From: Antedon mediterranea | Taxonomy: Eukaryota > Echinodermata > Crinoidea > Comatulida > Antedonidae | Length of the DNA: 64,000 nt | Assembly (NCBI RefSeq): GCF_964355755.1 | Contig: NC_092680.1 | Span: 19,135,001-19,199,000 of the forward strand | Direction: 5' to 3' | The notes under the pieces: generated by a model | Seen by the model: only the letters and a program-made list of their open reading frames with translations | What the model was told of the DNA's origin: nothing | The model's database searches: none | Translations under genes and position numbers: made by a program | Shown: one piece after another, positions 36,301 to 48,660 of the stretch | How positions within the stretch are numbered: position 1 is the stretch's first letter | How the letters are laid out: each line of letters opens with the position of its first letter

Positions 36301-37919
36301 TTGTCTGTTGTATAGTGTCATTAAGGATCATTTAGTTTGTTATGAATTCCTATAACAAGCATAAAACATGAAAACTATACACCTTATTTTAGGATTGCAT
36401 AAAACTATATATACACCTATATTTCAATGTGTACGAAAACAACTTCGTACAATTGTCACCTACAGCAGCTATGAAAACATAATAATGAACATTATATGCT
36501 AAAGATAATATTTTCTAAACTTTTCTAAAAAGTTCACTGGGAACGGGACACAATAGTGATAAATTAGTGTTTTGACGACTCTCCGTTTTACAAAACATCG
36601 GCCTGCGTGTAAGAAACCTATTTTACGGATGGTTGCTTGCGGATTGATAAATAGTAAATTCTAAGCCCCAAGCTATACAGATTTTTTGAACCAATATTTG
36701 AACAAGCAACGACGTAATCCAGGTGAAAAGGCTATTTTCGTCTTCGTAAATAACAATAAGTGCGTGCTTTTGTTGATTGAAACCCCAGTCTGTTGTCGCA
36801 CTTCGTAACATGTTCGTTCTTGCCTGACCTAGACCCACAACAAAAGCAAATCTTCCCCTATTGTATTTGCTTCGTTGTTCCCAAAATAACATTTCTTAGT
36901 GAGTCACTGATGTTTGTTTTATAGCTTTAACGTTCTCGTTTTTAATTGATTTGGGATGAACATAACAAGACTCGGTGACGGTCTTTTTCACGTGTTTGTC
37001 TGAATCGGTCACAAACATGTTTTCGTTAACGTTATTTCGACACTGTGACTATTGTCACCATAAACAAACTAAATACTGTCACTACAAACATTGATAATCA
37101 ATAGTTGACATTTCGTCAGCGAACAAAGTTAACGGGGGTAGCCGTATCGATTTAAACTAAAAATTGCCAAAATGTCATCAGCTTTTAAAATTGCGCTTAC
37201 AATTATCAGCATTTGAACGTGCGCATGTTACGCCACTTCAAATACGTATAAGTTTAATACTCAAACAATTTATATTCCTCTGAAATAATGATACCACATA
37301 ATATGAAAGTAAAAATAATACCGGCAACAATTAGAAAACAATATAATTATATCTAATAGTTGCGTACTGTATTCTTCGAAATTTTTACTAATAATAAAAC
37401 TTAAGCGTTTGTAAAGTATGTTTTATTGTTTTGCTAAACTACATCTACAAACTAATAAACACGCAACATTATGTGATTGGCATTATGTATTATTCTTCTT
37501 TATTACATCCGCTTTATTATTGATTATTGATTATTGTTTTTGGGGGTTTGTAAACAGGATAACGTCTAAGATGAATCTTATTACATTTTGTAGACAATCC
37601 GGATCAGGATCCCAATTTTAGACCGCTTTTAATTTATCTTTTAAAAAAAGGTATAGGCCTATAACGTTATATTTTTTTTTGTATGAATGGGCCTAAGGCT
37701 AGTTTGTGTCTTTTTATGTGAAATGTAAGGCAGTTCATTATTGGTCCCTTTAAAACTAGCCTACCTTTGACTGAATTAAAATGCTTTATAAGATTTAAAG
37801 TGTTACTGATAAAGTTGATCAAATTGTAATGACATTAGAAATTATCCAATGTGAAAATAATGAAACTAATATGATGATTTTATGGTGATGACATGAGAGA
37901 TGATAATAATATGAATAAA
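33400..37919. other. No gene seen
   Basis: 4.5 kb of AT-rich DNA without recognisable coding, RNA or repeat structure. The longest frame (89 codons, minus strand, 36623-36892) has no supporting context. Confidence 0.45.
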
Positions 37920-38682
37920 AGTGGTGTTTACGCCACAAGGGGTAAAAATGCTTGTAGGAATTTCACCAGATTAGAACGTTCTGCTTTGACCCACATTTTT
38001 TGGGGTATGTAACCCAAAGATTTACAAATGATGTAACACAAGTAATCCTGGTCAAATCATAACACAGGATTATGTAAGATGTGTAGTACTAACGAAAAAG
38101 AAACAGTAAATCATTTTTTATTTAAATGTCCTTCTTTAAACTCTGTTAGAAATGATGTATACTTGGATCTTAAGAACAACCTCATAGACAATAATTTAAG
38201 TATGTACTGGGATAATTTTAATTGTGGATCTCAAGAATTAAAACACCACTTTATGGTAGACAATTTATTCACTGAAAATGAAACATTAGGAGAAATCTTT
38301 GATTTTTATTATACAAAATATTTAATGAAATACAATTTTATCAGCATTACCTCTCTCAACTAATTGATTAATATAGTAAACAAGCTACAGACATCTCTAT
38401 GAGGATGTATCTGTAAGATTTTTTTATTTATTTTTATTCATTATCCTGTATTTTTTTTTTTCGGTTTTTATTTTTGTAGTTATATATATATTTTACAGTT
38501 TACGTATATATGTATTTTCATATATATCTAATTAATTAGTTTACATTTTGTTTTGATGTTATGTGTTAGTATTTAGAACTTTGTAGCTTATGTTATTTGT
38601 ATTTTGTCTGTAAAATGGAAGCACCATTAACTGATATGAGTGCCACCGATATAAAGGTGATTCCTATGAATAAAAAAAAAAG
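37920..38682 (+). mobile_element. 5'-truncated LINE copy with 3' UTR and A-tail
   Basis: It contains the ORF2 fragment at 38046-38363, then about 300 bases of T-rich 3' UTR, and ends in GCCACCGATATAAAGGTGAT then TCCTATGAATAAAAAAAAAA. The left limit is approximate, set by where coding-like sequence begins. Confidence 0.6.
38046..38363 (+). pseudogene. LINE ORF2 C-terminal fragment (Cys-His motif)
   Basis: The open frame reads HNTGLCKMCSTNEKETVNHF then LFKCPSLNSVR and ends at TAA (38363). Cys-x2-Cys-x-n-Glu-Thr-x2-His-x4-Cys is the zinc-knuckle-like signature at the C terminus of many non-LTR retrotransposon polymerases (CR1/L2/Jockey-type). The rest of the polymerase is absent upstream, so this is a 5'-truncated dead copy. 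Confidence 0.7.
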
Positions 38683-39498
38683 TAGGCCTACCGTCGATTC
38701 AGTACAATCGTATTACATAAGTTTAGAAAATGAATAAAAACACAATACGTTTGAATTTAAACGCCCTAATTTCTAACCACACTACAGGTGTATAAAAACC
38801 TCATAATTAATATAATTGTAAATAAACAGTTATTTAGAATACACAGGCAGTGATTGCTTATCGATCCACAAAATTAACAATATTATTCGATTTCATCATT
38901 AATTTGCAGCTGTCATAACACAAGTCTTGATTCCGGTAAGACGGTGTCACGTGTGCAAAGGTGTGTTACTCATATGTTTTGGTAACATCTATATTTCTAA
39001 ATATCAATAGAAAACGAAAGTAATCATTTACATAACTTATTTATTTAGTTTAAAGTCGCCACTAATCGGGTTGCTGTGTGTAATCGATTAGGCTGAATTA
39101 TGAGGGTGTTGTTGTATGTGTATTGTCTTGTCGTCGCATAACACAATACAAATACTCTTGTTTTAATTATAGCCTGCTTAGTATTTTATTTGTGTTATAC
39201 CATTGAGAAATAACTTAGTTAGAAATAACTTATTTCACCATGGTTATACATAATTATAATTGTTAAATTTCAAATATTGCGTCATAGTTCATGATTTGAA
39301 TTTCTAACACCAGGCATAAAAAAAGGCCTACAAAATAAATATTATTTCACGCAACATATTATTTTAACATTATTCCATTCGTTTTTCTTTGTAACAAAAT
39401 GGTACTGTAGTAAAGTATAAGTTTGAAGAGTTACCGACATATGAATTTAACATTTAACATAACATAAGTTTATTTTACTCATATTTGTTGGGTCTCTA

Positions 39499-39970
39499 AA
39501 GCTCTGTTTACACTATCAAACTTTATGTGACACAAAATGTGATATGCCCATATATGGACACGATGATATCATATCACTACCAACATTTTGTTGAATAGGT
39601 CTATGCCATTTTAATGTCACATAATATTTATATCTTTGACCAAAAATTGGATCTAAAAAAATTATTTACCTGAAAAAACTGTTATTTAAATCAAAAAAAT
39701 TGTCAAATTTGCTGCCAGCCAATGGATTTTGTGTCAAATTTAACCATTTATTATGTTATTTTATAAGTGAAAACATTATTTTTTTTTTTTCGAATTTATT
39801 TCTATGGAAGTGATTAACTTTATTAAAACTACAAAATAACCTATTCAAAGTCTGATTTAATTAATCTTTATTTTGTTATGTTTTTGGGGGACAATACCTC
39901 TTTAAGCATGTCACTACCATATTTGGGCATCTTTTTTTGTCAAACTAGTGTGATAGTGTAGACAGAGCTA
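39499..39970. mobile_element. MITE family B with about 310 bp of extra internal sequence
   Basis: Both ends are intact (AAGCTCTGTTTACACTATCA and TAGTGTAGACAGAGCT) but the interior between about 39595 and 39905 is unrelated AT-rich sequence. It may be a longer family member or a nested insertion. Confidence 0.65.
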
Positions 39971-40405
39971 AGGTGGAGGTTTTACGGTACGTGTCGGCAA
40001 TGTATAATGCAGTATTTATAAAAACGATACTTTCTCCTTTTTATGTTATACAAAATATTGGTACATCCACTTACAAAATGAGATTGTAATCAAATTATTA
40101 ATCAATGTGCAAAATGACAAACTACTTTGAAATTTCCGTGGTATATTATTATTAGGCCTATTGTTATTGCAAAATGAGATCACATTCACTAGCAATTTGT
40201 TTCTGAATTGCATCAGTTGAATTCATCTCAGGAGTGTTTTAAAATTATAGGGTTCAAATTCGTTTTATCTATAGGGAAATATTAACATTCGTTTCTGATA
40301 CAAACAGCTATGCTATGTTTAATTTACTGTTACTGGCAACCAATAAAACGATATAAATATTATAGGAAAGATGATAAAATAAATTGCTGATCTGAACCTT
40401 TGCGA

Positions 40406-40632
40406 GTTGTGGCTTGGTGGTTATGATGCTTGGCTACCACTCCAAGGGTCCTGGGTTCAAGTCCCGTCACATGTCAGGGTTTTTTTCTAAGGACAAAATT
40501 ACAACTCCACTCCCAAAGACTTTGTTTATGTAGAGCATCTTGTGTATATGTTTGTCTTGTGAACCTTTGAGGGTCCCTAATGATCAGCAATTGCTGGATG
40601 GATCACCCTCAATAAATATCGTAAAAAAAAAA
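40406..40632 (+). mobile_element. tRNA-derived SINE, family 1, fuller copy
   Basis: A-box TGGCTTGGTGGTTAT and B-box GGGTTCAAGTCCC are spaced as in a tRNA. The shared body (TGTATATGTTTGTCTTGTGA, CCCTAATGATCAGCAATTGC) ends in a poly(A)-like tail. It lacks the block near 2240-2260 of the other copy, so the two are diverged siblings. Confidence 0.8.
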
Positions 40633-41213
40633 CCTATCTGTTGCATTATAGATGTCGAATCAAATTTTGGGATATAATGTGTAAAGAAAGGGTTTGTTTA
40701 TGCCACTGAAAATTTACGCTTGGTCTAGAACTTGTTGAGGCTACCGTACTGAGTGCACCTGAGTGAATACTTTTAATGTCAATGGTAGTGTTGCCATAGA
40801 TTTTGTTACTGCAGGCCTATACCCTCTTCTATACTTAATATCGTTTGTTGTTTTGGGTCTATTTCGCAATGATGGATTTCTATTTCATTTCCACAGGAAA
40901 TTGTTGGTTATATAAAGGTAATAAAGGTGTTTTCAATTTATATAACGCATATAAACTGCGTTTCCTTATGTCTTGTTGACTTTGTGAAAAGACTAAACAT
41001 TTTTCCAACCACAAGTCGTGTTTGTTGTGCGTGTCATGTCTCTGTATAACCACCACTATTCTGTATTGCTTAAGTATAAAGACTGATTTCAATGCTTATT
41101 TTTTCTCACAAAAGGTCCGTTAAGCTTTCCCACTTGGACGCAACGCAAGGACCACGTCGTCGTTGCGTCGGCGTCCAAAAATTTGAACAAAACTATTAGG
41201 CGTAGTTATTTAC

Positions 41214-41931
41214 GGGTGTCACGAAACCTAAGACCACGAAAGCTAAGATCTCCTAAGACCTAAGATCACGAAAGCTAAGACCCAAGAACTAAGATTACAA
41301 ATTCTAAGATATACTACAGCTTAAAAACAATACTTGTTTATCCATACATAATTTTAAACATAGTAGGTTTCATTTATTACCACAAATAAAATTAAATACT
41401 ACCGCAAAACATAGATAAACTCACGTTATTTTCGCCCGTTGAGTAAATGTATATTTTTTCTTTACAACAAACAAACTTGACGGGTTGTTTGTTGGTATAT
41501 ATTTACTCCATTGTGTTGGTTCAGAGGATGTTTTTCTTTCGCACAATTTTAATTTTACATTGTTCCATCCACACTGTAGATGGTCTCCACAGAGTTTTCA
41601 GCTCTTTTGACGTTCCATAGAAACAAAAACATTGAACATGGGGTAGGCCTACTGTACTGTTAGGCTAGTCATGCAAAATTCGCAAACAGTATGTGTGCGA
41701 GAAAAACGTCTGTAAAATCATCAATTTAAAAATGTATTTGTTACTTTTTATGTGATTCTTTTTCATAAAAGTGCTAATTCTAAGGTGTGGTATTCAGATT
41801 CATGTTGGGAGTTAAAATACAAGGCAGGTGCGAAAGATAAATATTTGTAATCTTAGTTCTTGGGTCTTATCTTTCGTGATCTTAGGTCTTAGGGGGTCTT
41901 AGCTTTCGTGGTCTTAGGTTTCGTGACACCC
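41214..41931. mobile_element. Foldback DNA transposon with long composite TIRs and 10-bp target duplication
   Basis: A 718-bp element with perfect GGGTGTCACG / CGTGACACCC termini. It is flanked on both sides by AGTTATTTAC (41204-41213 and 41932-41941), a 10-bp direct repeat. The inverted repeats extend about 85-90 bases per side and are built from sub-repeats of the type CTAAGAYCACGAAAG. The central 500 bases have no long ORF. A 9-10 bp target duplication with long inverted repeats is typical of Mutator-like elements, so this is best read as a non-autonomous member of that group. Confidence 0.8.
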
Positions 41932-42546
41932 AGTTATTTACCGGGTAAAGTTGGTTTCATGGCACTGCACGCTACTTTGGTGGAAGATGAACCAACTTAG
42001 TAAATATAGCCTAAACATGCTCTGTGATGATAATTTTCCGATTAGACTGTGAAGAGTTGATAGCTTGGTTGGTTAATGATAGTCCTAATATTCGGCTGCC
42101 CGATTTTTGAATCCTTATAGACTATAGGTTTAAATCCTTTACTCATGACAAAAACAACTTTACCGTCAAAGCCTAAATCTATGTTTATATAAAGGGCATA
42201 TAACATGTGTGTGGATCGTGTGGGTTGTCAAAAAAACGCTATTTATAGTCATTAGAAATAGGTATAAACGAATAAATTGATTTGGAATTTGAAAATTTTA
42301 TTTTAAGAGAACAGATACAAACGTGTTAATGGTATAATTTGTAGACTCAAAGAGAAAGGTATCTCTTTAAAAATAGGCTAGCAATCAATCCTGAAATACG
42401 TAGACATATTATATGTTTCCTTCTTCTTGAATATTATTAAAATTCAAATATTAAGACCCTTTATATGAGGATCAAAGGCGGTTGATTCCTTTGAACATTG
42501 TCGACAGTGCAATCAGTTGATAATTAGTCACGATTCTTCAATTACA

Positions 42547-42661
42547 GATCAGTAGAAGGCCGAGGAATGCGTTATACTGATCATCTGGGAGCCAACGTGT
42601 AATAGTAATCAGTCTTACAGATTCAACAAACTGACAGCGCAGAAGAAGGAATTGAAATGAC
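42547..42661 (+). other. Isolated exon-like segment with ATG at its end
   Basis: Acceptor TTCTTCAATTACAG (ending 42546) and donor GTAAGT (from about 42662) enclose about 115 bases. These have stops in all frames but end in AAATGAC. This is the shape of a 5' UTR exon that carries a start codon just before the splice. No partner exons seen. Confidence 0.18.
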
Positions 42662-44496
42662 GTAAGTTTACAGTAATAATGAACTTTTTGTATCATAGCA
42701 AAGATACCCCGCCCTGATCTCCATCCCGTCCTTCCTCACCTCAGGGCGGTTTTTGCGCCGCTCCTTTACCAGTTATATTGAAGAGAATGAAAGCATATAG
42801 GAAACAATTACCATACGGAAGCTTTCAGTTATACTAAAGGCTAACAAAAATGGGAATTTGTACACTAGAACTGGACATGCGCACATCCCAAAGCATGTCT
42901 GGGAAAAGTCTAAATTGGAATTTGTAAACTCGGACTGGGCATGCGCTCTGGAAATTGATCAAATAGAATATCAATAAAAGCATTTTTAGCGGCGGTTTTT
43001 TGTAATTTCCAAATTGTTTTTCCAAATAATGCCCAATTCCGGTACAATAATCATGATACAACTAAAGGGCGTTAATTCATTATTTAGTCACAATTATTTC
43101 GGTTCAATTTAAATTACATTGATCCAATGTATGTGGTGTCGTTTTATTTTTTCTAGTATTAATTTATTGAACAAATTTGTAGCTAGAGAATTTGAAGAAT
43201 TTTGTTTATGTAATTCATGGTTTTATAATAGTTGTCATTAATATCCTATCTTAGAACAAAGCCTCGGCACATGCTCTGGCATAAAATGGTTATGATTGGT
43301 TAAATGAATTGTGTTGCGTGCGTCCTAGTATGAATCAAGCCGAGGAAAACTATACCGAGGCATGCATCGTGTTGTATTATAGACAGTATGCCACTCACTT
43401 CTCAGTTTATGTTGTAAGGTATCGTGTGGCAGACGAAACGTGCCCACGACTAGGTATACGAAACAGAAATAGCAACATCATAACAGCTGAAAATCAGATA
43501 TGAATACGATACATGTTTCTAATTTCAAAATCGAATAATGATCTAAAATAAATCAAACAGTTGCTCTTAAATTCGAAATTTCACAAATTCTGGTTTGGTC
43601 TAGTCTGGCTGCCTGGTCGTTTGCAACCCGGCTCTTTACCATTATCATGGTACAGTGTGCATGCGACACGCATGATTGACCAGCACGCTATACGTCTCTG
43701 CGTTTCAAATATGTATATCTAAGCATTCATTATGCATTGCTCAATACCATGACGACGATGTTGACGATAATGCCAATATCTTAATTTTGTAGACAAACAC
43801 ATGTTGTTTCCCTACAATATAACAAATATTTCATTCGTCATTCATTCGATGACCTAAATATGTGCCGGTATATTTAAATTCAAATATTGAAAAAATGTTT
43901 CATTCTTCATAATTCACAATATGGTATAGAGCACTAGGTACCGGTACATTTCATAGTAATGATTCATTACCTAAAAATCTGACAATTTGCCAGATACCGT
44001 ACTCATTAAAAAATCTATGTTAATATATGTTTGGCAAATTGCCAATAGTTTTGAATTGTCGTGTTCTTGCTATCTTGTTAATCATCGAGTATTTTTACTA
44101 AATCATTAACCTTGATGTTGCAAAGATAATCAATGACATTTCCAACAAAATTGTTTTGTTTAGATAGGCCTAATTACCAATAATATGAAAAAGATTTAAA
44201 AAAAAACCAATATATTGCTGCCAACATATACACGATAGTTCTAATTATAATCTACTAATAATCTCCAGAAGGTTTTTAGAATCAGTGCCTCAATCTTTCT
44301 TGGAACTTTCGACAAATGCTCACCAGGAACTGGGTGACGTAACCAATCGTTTTCGGTTTTAGACCGCGATCCCAGGTCAGGAAAATGCTTTATTTTTAGA
44401 CCTACTGGTCCTTTAAATAACTAGTTCCAGGAATACCGGTGGGAAAGCCAATGGCATTGTGCAGAAAAATGGGATTTCCAAACCGTACCCTTACAC

Positions 44497-44576
44497 AATA
44501 TGTTCTCTCGCTTGTGATTGGTCAACTTACTACGTTGCGCTTATGTCATTGCGTTGCGTCTCTAGAGGGAACCAGT
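44497..44576. mobile_element. MITE family A, half copy
   Basis: Only one end remains: TCGCTTGTGATTGGTCAACT through GCGTTGCGTCTCTAGAGGGA. The other terminal repeat is missing. Confidence 0.6.
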
Positions 44577-45161
44577 CACATACTCTCATAACGTGTAAAT
44601 ACAGCATGAGACTTGCTGGTAAGTCTACCCTAAACTCATTACGATGACACGGATACTATAATTATGGCTCTAAACTAAAATTGTAATTTATATTTCAATT
44701 TTACCTATAAAAAGTGCCGAATTAAATAGTTTTCGTTTAAATTCATTTTTTGACATGCCTTACCCACAATGTTGATGTTGCCAGACAAAATTTTATTTAA
44801 TAAACGAACTTCACATTAGTATGGTTCAAAGTTCTGTATAATAAAACAGTAATTATTCTGTCTTGTGTTGAAGAATTATAAATACATGCGGTACACATTG
44901 GGGGGAAATACCAGGTAATCTAAATGATTCACTTGGCGGCATTGCTTTGATCATGACACACCTGGTAAGGTTGACAGCGTATGTTTATATTGAACGCTTA
45001 CAATTAAAATTTAATGTATTTGTTCTTAATAATATGGCAAACATTCATATCTTTATAACGTGTTTTGTTCGTGTGCCAAAGAACAGACTAAGTCTGCAGT
45101 ACTAGGAAAATCCAAAGCCGGCCGCTGCAAAATGAATGTAAATATACTCAGGCTGACCACC

Positions 45162-45270
45162 AAAGCTCTGTCTACACAATCAAACTTTATGTGACAAAAA
45201 AAATGTGATGTGCCTATATATTGACATGATGATGTCACATCACTACCATATTTGGCCACATCACAAACTC
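45162..45270. mobile_element. MITE family B, one-ended copy
   Basis: Begins AAAGCTCTGTCTACACAATC and runs through TGACATGATGATGTCACATC to the TTTGGCCACATCAC part. The far terminal repeat is missing. Confidence 0.65.
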
Positions 45271-45369
45271 TTATGGGTTAACCATGCATTTTCCTAATTT
45301 TATATTTTATATTACTATTTTACACCTCCTTGGGGTAACCAACTGTTTTTCAAAGTACTGTAGTAGTAT

Positions 45370-45643
45370 TGTACTGTAAAACCGGTATGGTACCGTACCG
45401 TAAAACCGGTATGGTACCGTAAAACCGATATGGTACCGTAAAACCGGTATGGTACCGTAAAACCGGTATGTTATTGTAAAACCGGTATTCTACCGTAAAA
45501 TCGGTATGGTACGGTAAAACCGGTATTGTACCGTAAAACCGGTATGGTACCGTAAAACCGGTATGGTACCGTAAAACCGGTATGTTATTGTAAAACCGGT
45601 ATGGTACGGTAAAACCGGTATTGTACCGTAAAACCGGTATGGT
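45370..45643 (+). repeat. Minisatellite, 19-bp unit
   Basis: About fourteen copies of TACCGTAAAACCGGTATGG with few changes. A multi-unit block including TATGTTATTG and GGTACGGT variants is itself repeated, indicating higher-order duplication. Confidence 0.9.
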
Positions 45644-46428
45644 TGTATTTAGTCATTTAATCAATCAATCATGAGTTGTACTGTACTGCTTTATTGGTTT
45701 TGGCATATTTTACGCAATTTAAAGGAATCAGGGATAGGCCAAGTACCGATGCTTGGCAGCAATATATCAATGCATGCCTTGTTAATGCTATCAGTTGTTT
45801 TAAAAACAAGGGCGATAAGCTGTAACTTAACACGATTGTTTTTTTTAAATAATATTCTCAAATGTCTTGGTGTTGACGTATCATGTAGTATTTTACGAAT
45901 AACAAGACACTAACCCGCACGCGTTGGTAAAACAGTTGATAAGAATATTATGATAAATGAAATATATTATTCTTCCAAGAGCACGTGGCTGTACTGACCT
46001 GGGTTTTGATTGAATTGAATTTAATACCCGATTCTTGACTGTATCTGCATCCTGAATTCAATCCTCCATGCAAAATTATCCTCTATATCGTACCGTACCA
46101 AAGCCCGATCAAAATGTAACAACTAAGTAAACTTAGGCATTTAATGTTTCTTCGTAAGTTTATCGGTTGACATGGAACTAATAGAACGGTATGATGACAT
46201 AACGATTCCTGAAAACGTTTTTTCCCGGTTATGTCCACTTGTATTGTTATCATAATATTGTTATCATTATAATTAATACTGGTAAGTTACTAAAGATTAA
46301 ATAATATTGGTGTTGATGACTTCCACTGACGTGCTATTTCATGATGCACCATTATACCAACGATTAACGGATACTTAATTAGGATCGTGATGGACAGTTA
46401 ATTTGATTGATTGATTGATCCATCCAGT

Positions 46429-46438
46429 TGATTGACAG
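46429..46438 (+). promoter_or_regulatory. PBX-MEIS-type 10-mer next to a TTGA tandem run
   Basis: Exact TGATTGACAG directly after a short TTGATTGATTGATTGA run (46403-46418) and followed by ATTAAT. Sequence match only. Confidence 0.25.
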
Positions 46439-47689
46439 CTATTAATCAACAGTTTTTAACGGAAATCCAGGCTTAAAATAACTGCTAATGCTATATAAAT
46501 AAAATCATTGTCGACGGCATTGGGAACGTTTCCCTGTGACGATTATTACACGTACGTTTCGCCCTTCGAAATCGGAAATGACTCATGGGAACGATTTTTT
46601 TACAGTATATTGTATGCATTTTATTACTTTTATTATCAATAATTGTGATTGTATTTCTGCTTTCATTTTAACGCACTTTACATACCTGTATTTAATATTG
46701 ACTGTTTACTGGTTGCTTGTTCATAGTTCATAATTCATAGTTGTTGTACTGAGAGATAAATTGTATCATACCGTACTAAACCCTACTATACCATTAGTAA
46801 GATGAACTCATCGTTCAACGTTGCAGGCGCAAAAAATGGAATAACCTACCAACTGAAATTAAGTATTCCCCAACAAGAAATCTCATTTCTTTTCACAAAA
46901 ATAAACTTTTTTTCCCGGATTTTTGTTGCATTCAAGACAGGACCACAATGCAAAACAGGGTTTCTTTTACCTGATTGTGTAATCATGTATAAAGATGTTG
47001 TTAAGTAGATAAATAAATCCTCTAGTTAAAGATATAGTAAAACATACGGTAGTTAAACATATCGACTATTTTGGTTAATAGTGTATGCGCCAGTGTGGCA
47101 GCTAATGTAACGTTATTATATATAGTCTTATTATAATAAGTACGAATAGGCCTACACTGAAATTGAAAAGCATTAAACTATAGCTTTAAAAACGGAAAAT
47201 TATAAGAGTTATACAGCTGGCCAAACAGCTGATTACCAGCTGATTTGTAAAGAAATTAAATTTGGCAGTAACCCAAGCAAGGTTCATTTGGGATTCAGAT
47301 GTCTTTCTTGCGAAACAACAAACCTTGTTATGAATATAACTGAGTCGGTAAACTATTGCTTGGTCCAGGCACGCTATGGGTGAATAGGCATAATGAAGGT
47401 AGATAGAACATCAACTAGGTCAGTAACCGTTGATTTATGGCCAAGCGTTTCAGATGACAGGAAAATTATTATTTCAGCTATAGTGTCAAAGAGGAATGAA
47501 CTCATTTTGCAGGTGGTATGAACTATAGGTGGCGCTGTTATATATTTTTTCTGCGCTAAAAGACCCACCACTAAAAGACGGAAGACCGAAGACAAAACAC
47601 TGATACAGGATGACTTAAATTGCACTGGAACATACACACCCGGCCCACGACAGGAATAAATGGCACAAAATAGTAGAACACGCTAGGCC

Positions 47690-47850
47690 TTTTTAAACAC
47701 ATAGTTACACGTTTAGTGTGTTTAAAACCTAAACGTGTTGATAGCTACATGTTGTGTTCCTCCACATGTTTAGCAGTCGATATGTTTAGGTACGTGTTTA
47801 GCGTTAATTGCATACAAACTCCACACAACTACATGTTTAAGATCTAAAAA
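47690..47850. repeat. Cluster of degenerate ACRTGTTTAG words
   Basis: ACACGTTTAG, its inverse CTAAACGTGT, ACATGTTTAG, ATATGTTTAG, ACGTGTTTAG and ACATGTTTAA occur within about 160 bases. Either a decayed repeat or a group of forkhead-type TGTTTA sites. Confidence 0.4.
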
Positions 47851-48412
47851 CTATTTTTACAGTGTACTGAGACTGCAGTAGGCCTATTTGTTGTCGAGTG
47901 AGTACTAGGACAATTTACGATGACGAGAATAATAACAAAAGAAGCCGCTTGTCATTTTTAAATATTTTGCCATCCAGAATGTTTAGTTATGAATAATATT
48001 TCTCCTAAGAATAATTTCTGAAAAATTTAAAATGAACTACAGTACCAGTAAAACAACGCCCTCAAATCCGGAACAACCCATATCCTAAAAAGTGTATTCG
48101 CAATGACCTATGGTGTAGCCTATTTCCGTTTTATTCATTTTCCTTTGAAACAGTTTTAGCAATTAAAATGGTAATCTTATAACCACACCAGTACCGTAAT
48201 TATAATTATAATTATACAATTTATTACATTTCCATGCCTTCAATCACGATAGTAATCGGAACGGTAGCTTGCGTTTAAACGTTTGAACGGTAGCTTGCAA
48301 TTGGGCAAATGACTTTTCGATTAGTAGGTCATGTAATGCTCGTCAAATTGTTGGTCGCGGGGTGTGGGTAGGGCTTGTTTGAAACGACACGCGATCGCAA
48401 ATCTAAAAATCT

Positions 48413-48660
48413 AAAATTATGCTATATTATACTAGGCATAAATCAATGTATCAGAGGGCGATGTATGTATATGTTTTATGTACCATAAAAGTGAGAAAAA
48501 AAAAGGTTGCCATGTTTTCGGCCAAATTATTCTAGATTGAGGAGAAATTATGCCAGATTTTTTATTAAATATGCTAGACAGTGGTATTTATACTGCAGAA
48601 TTGGGGTTTTCAAATTATGCTAGATGGTTTAAAATTATGCTAGATAGCATGCCAGATTTG
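48413..48660 (+). repeat. Dispersed AATTATGCTAGA words
   Basis: AAATTATGCYAGAT-type words occur five or more times (near 48414, 48546, 48576, 48615, 48633), separated by unrelated sequence, ending GCATGCCAGATTTG. A decayed tandem array seems likeliest. Confidence 0.45.

Larger units (their letters stand above)
41942..45161. other. No gene seen apart from the exon-like segment at 42.55 kb and a half MITE
   Basis: AT-rich with a few GC-richer patches (43.26-43.45 kb). Frames here are short and unsupported. Confidence 0.4.

Noticed and set aside
36623-36892. 89-codon minus-strand ORF
   Set aside because: No recognisable domain, no promoter or poly(A) context, and no splice partners.
47374-47637. 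87-codon minus-strand ORF
   Set aside because: The internal segment after ATG looks somewhat protein-like, but there is no other evidence; kept only as a note.
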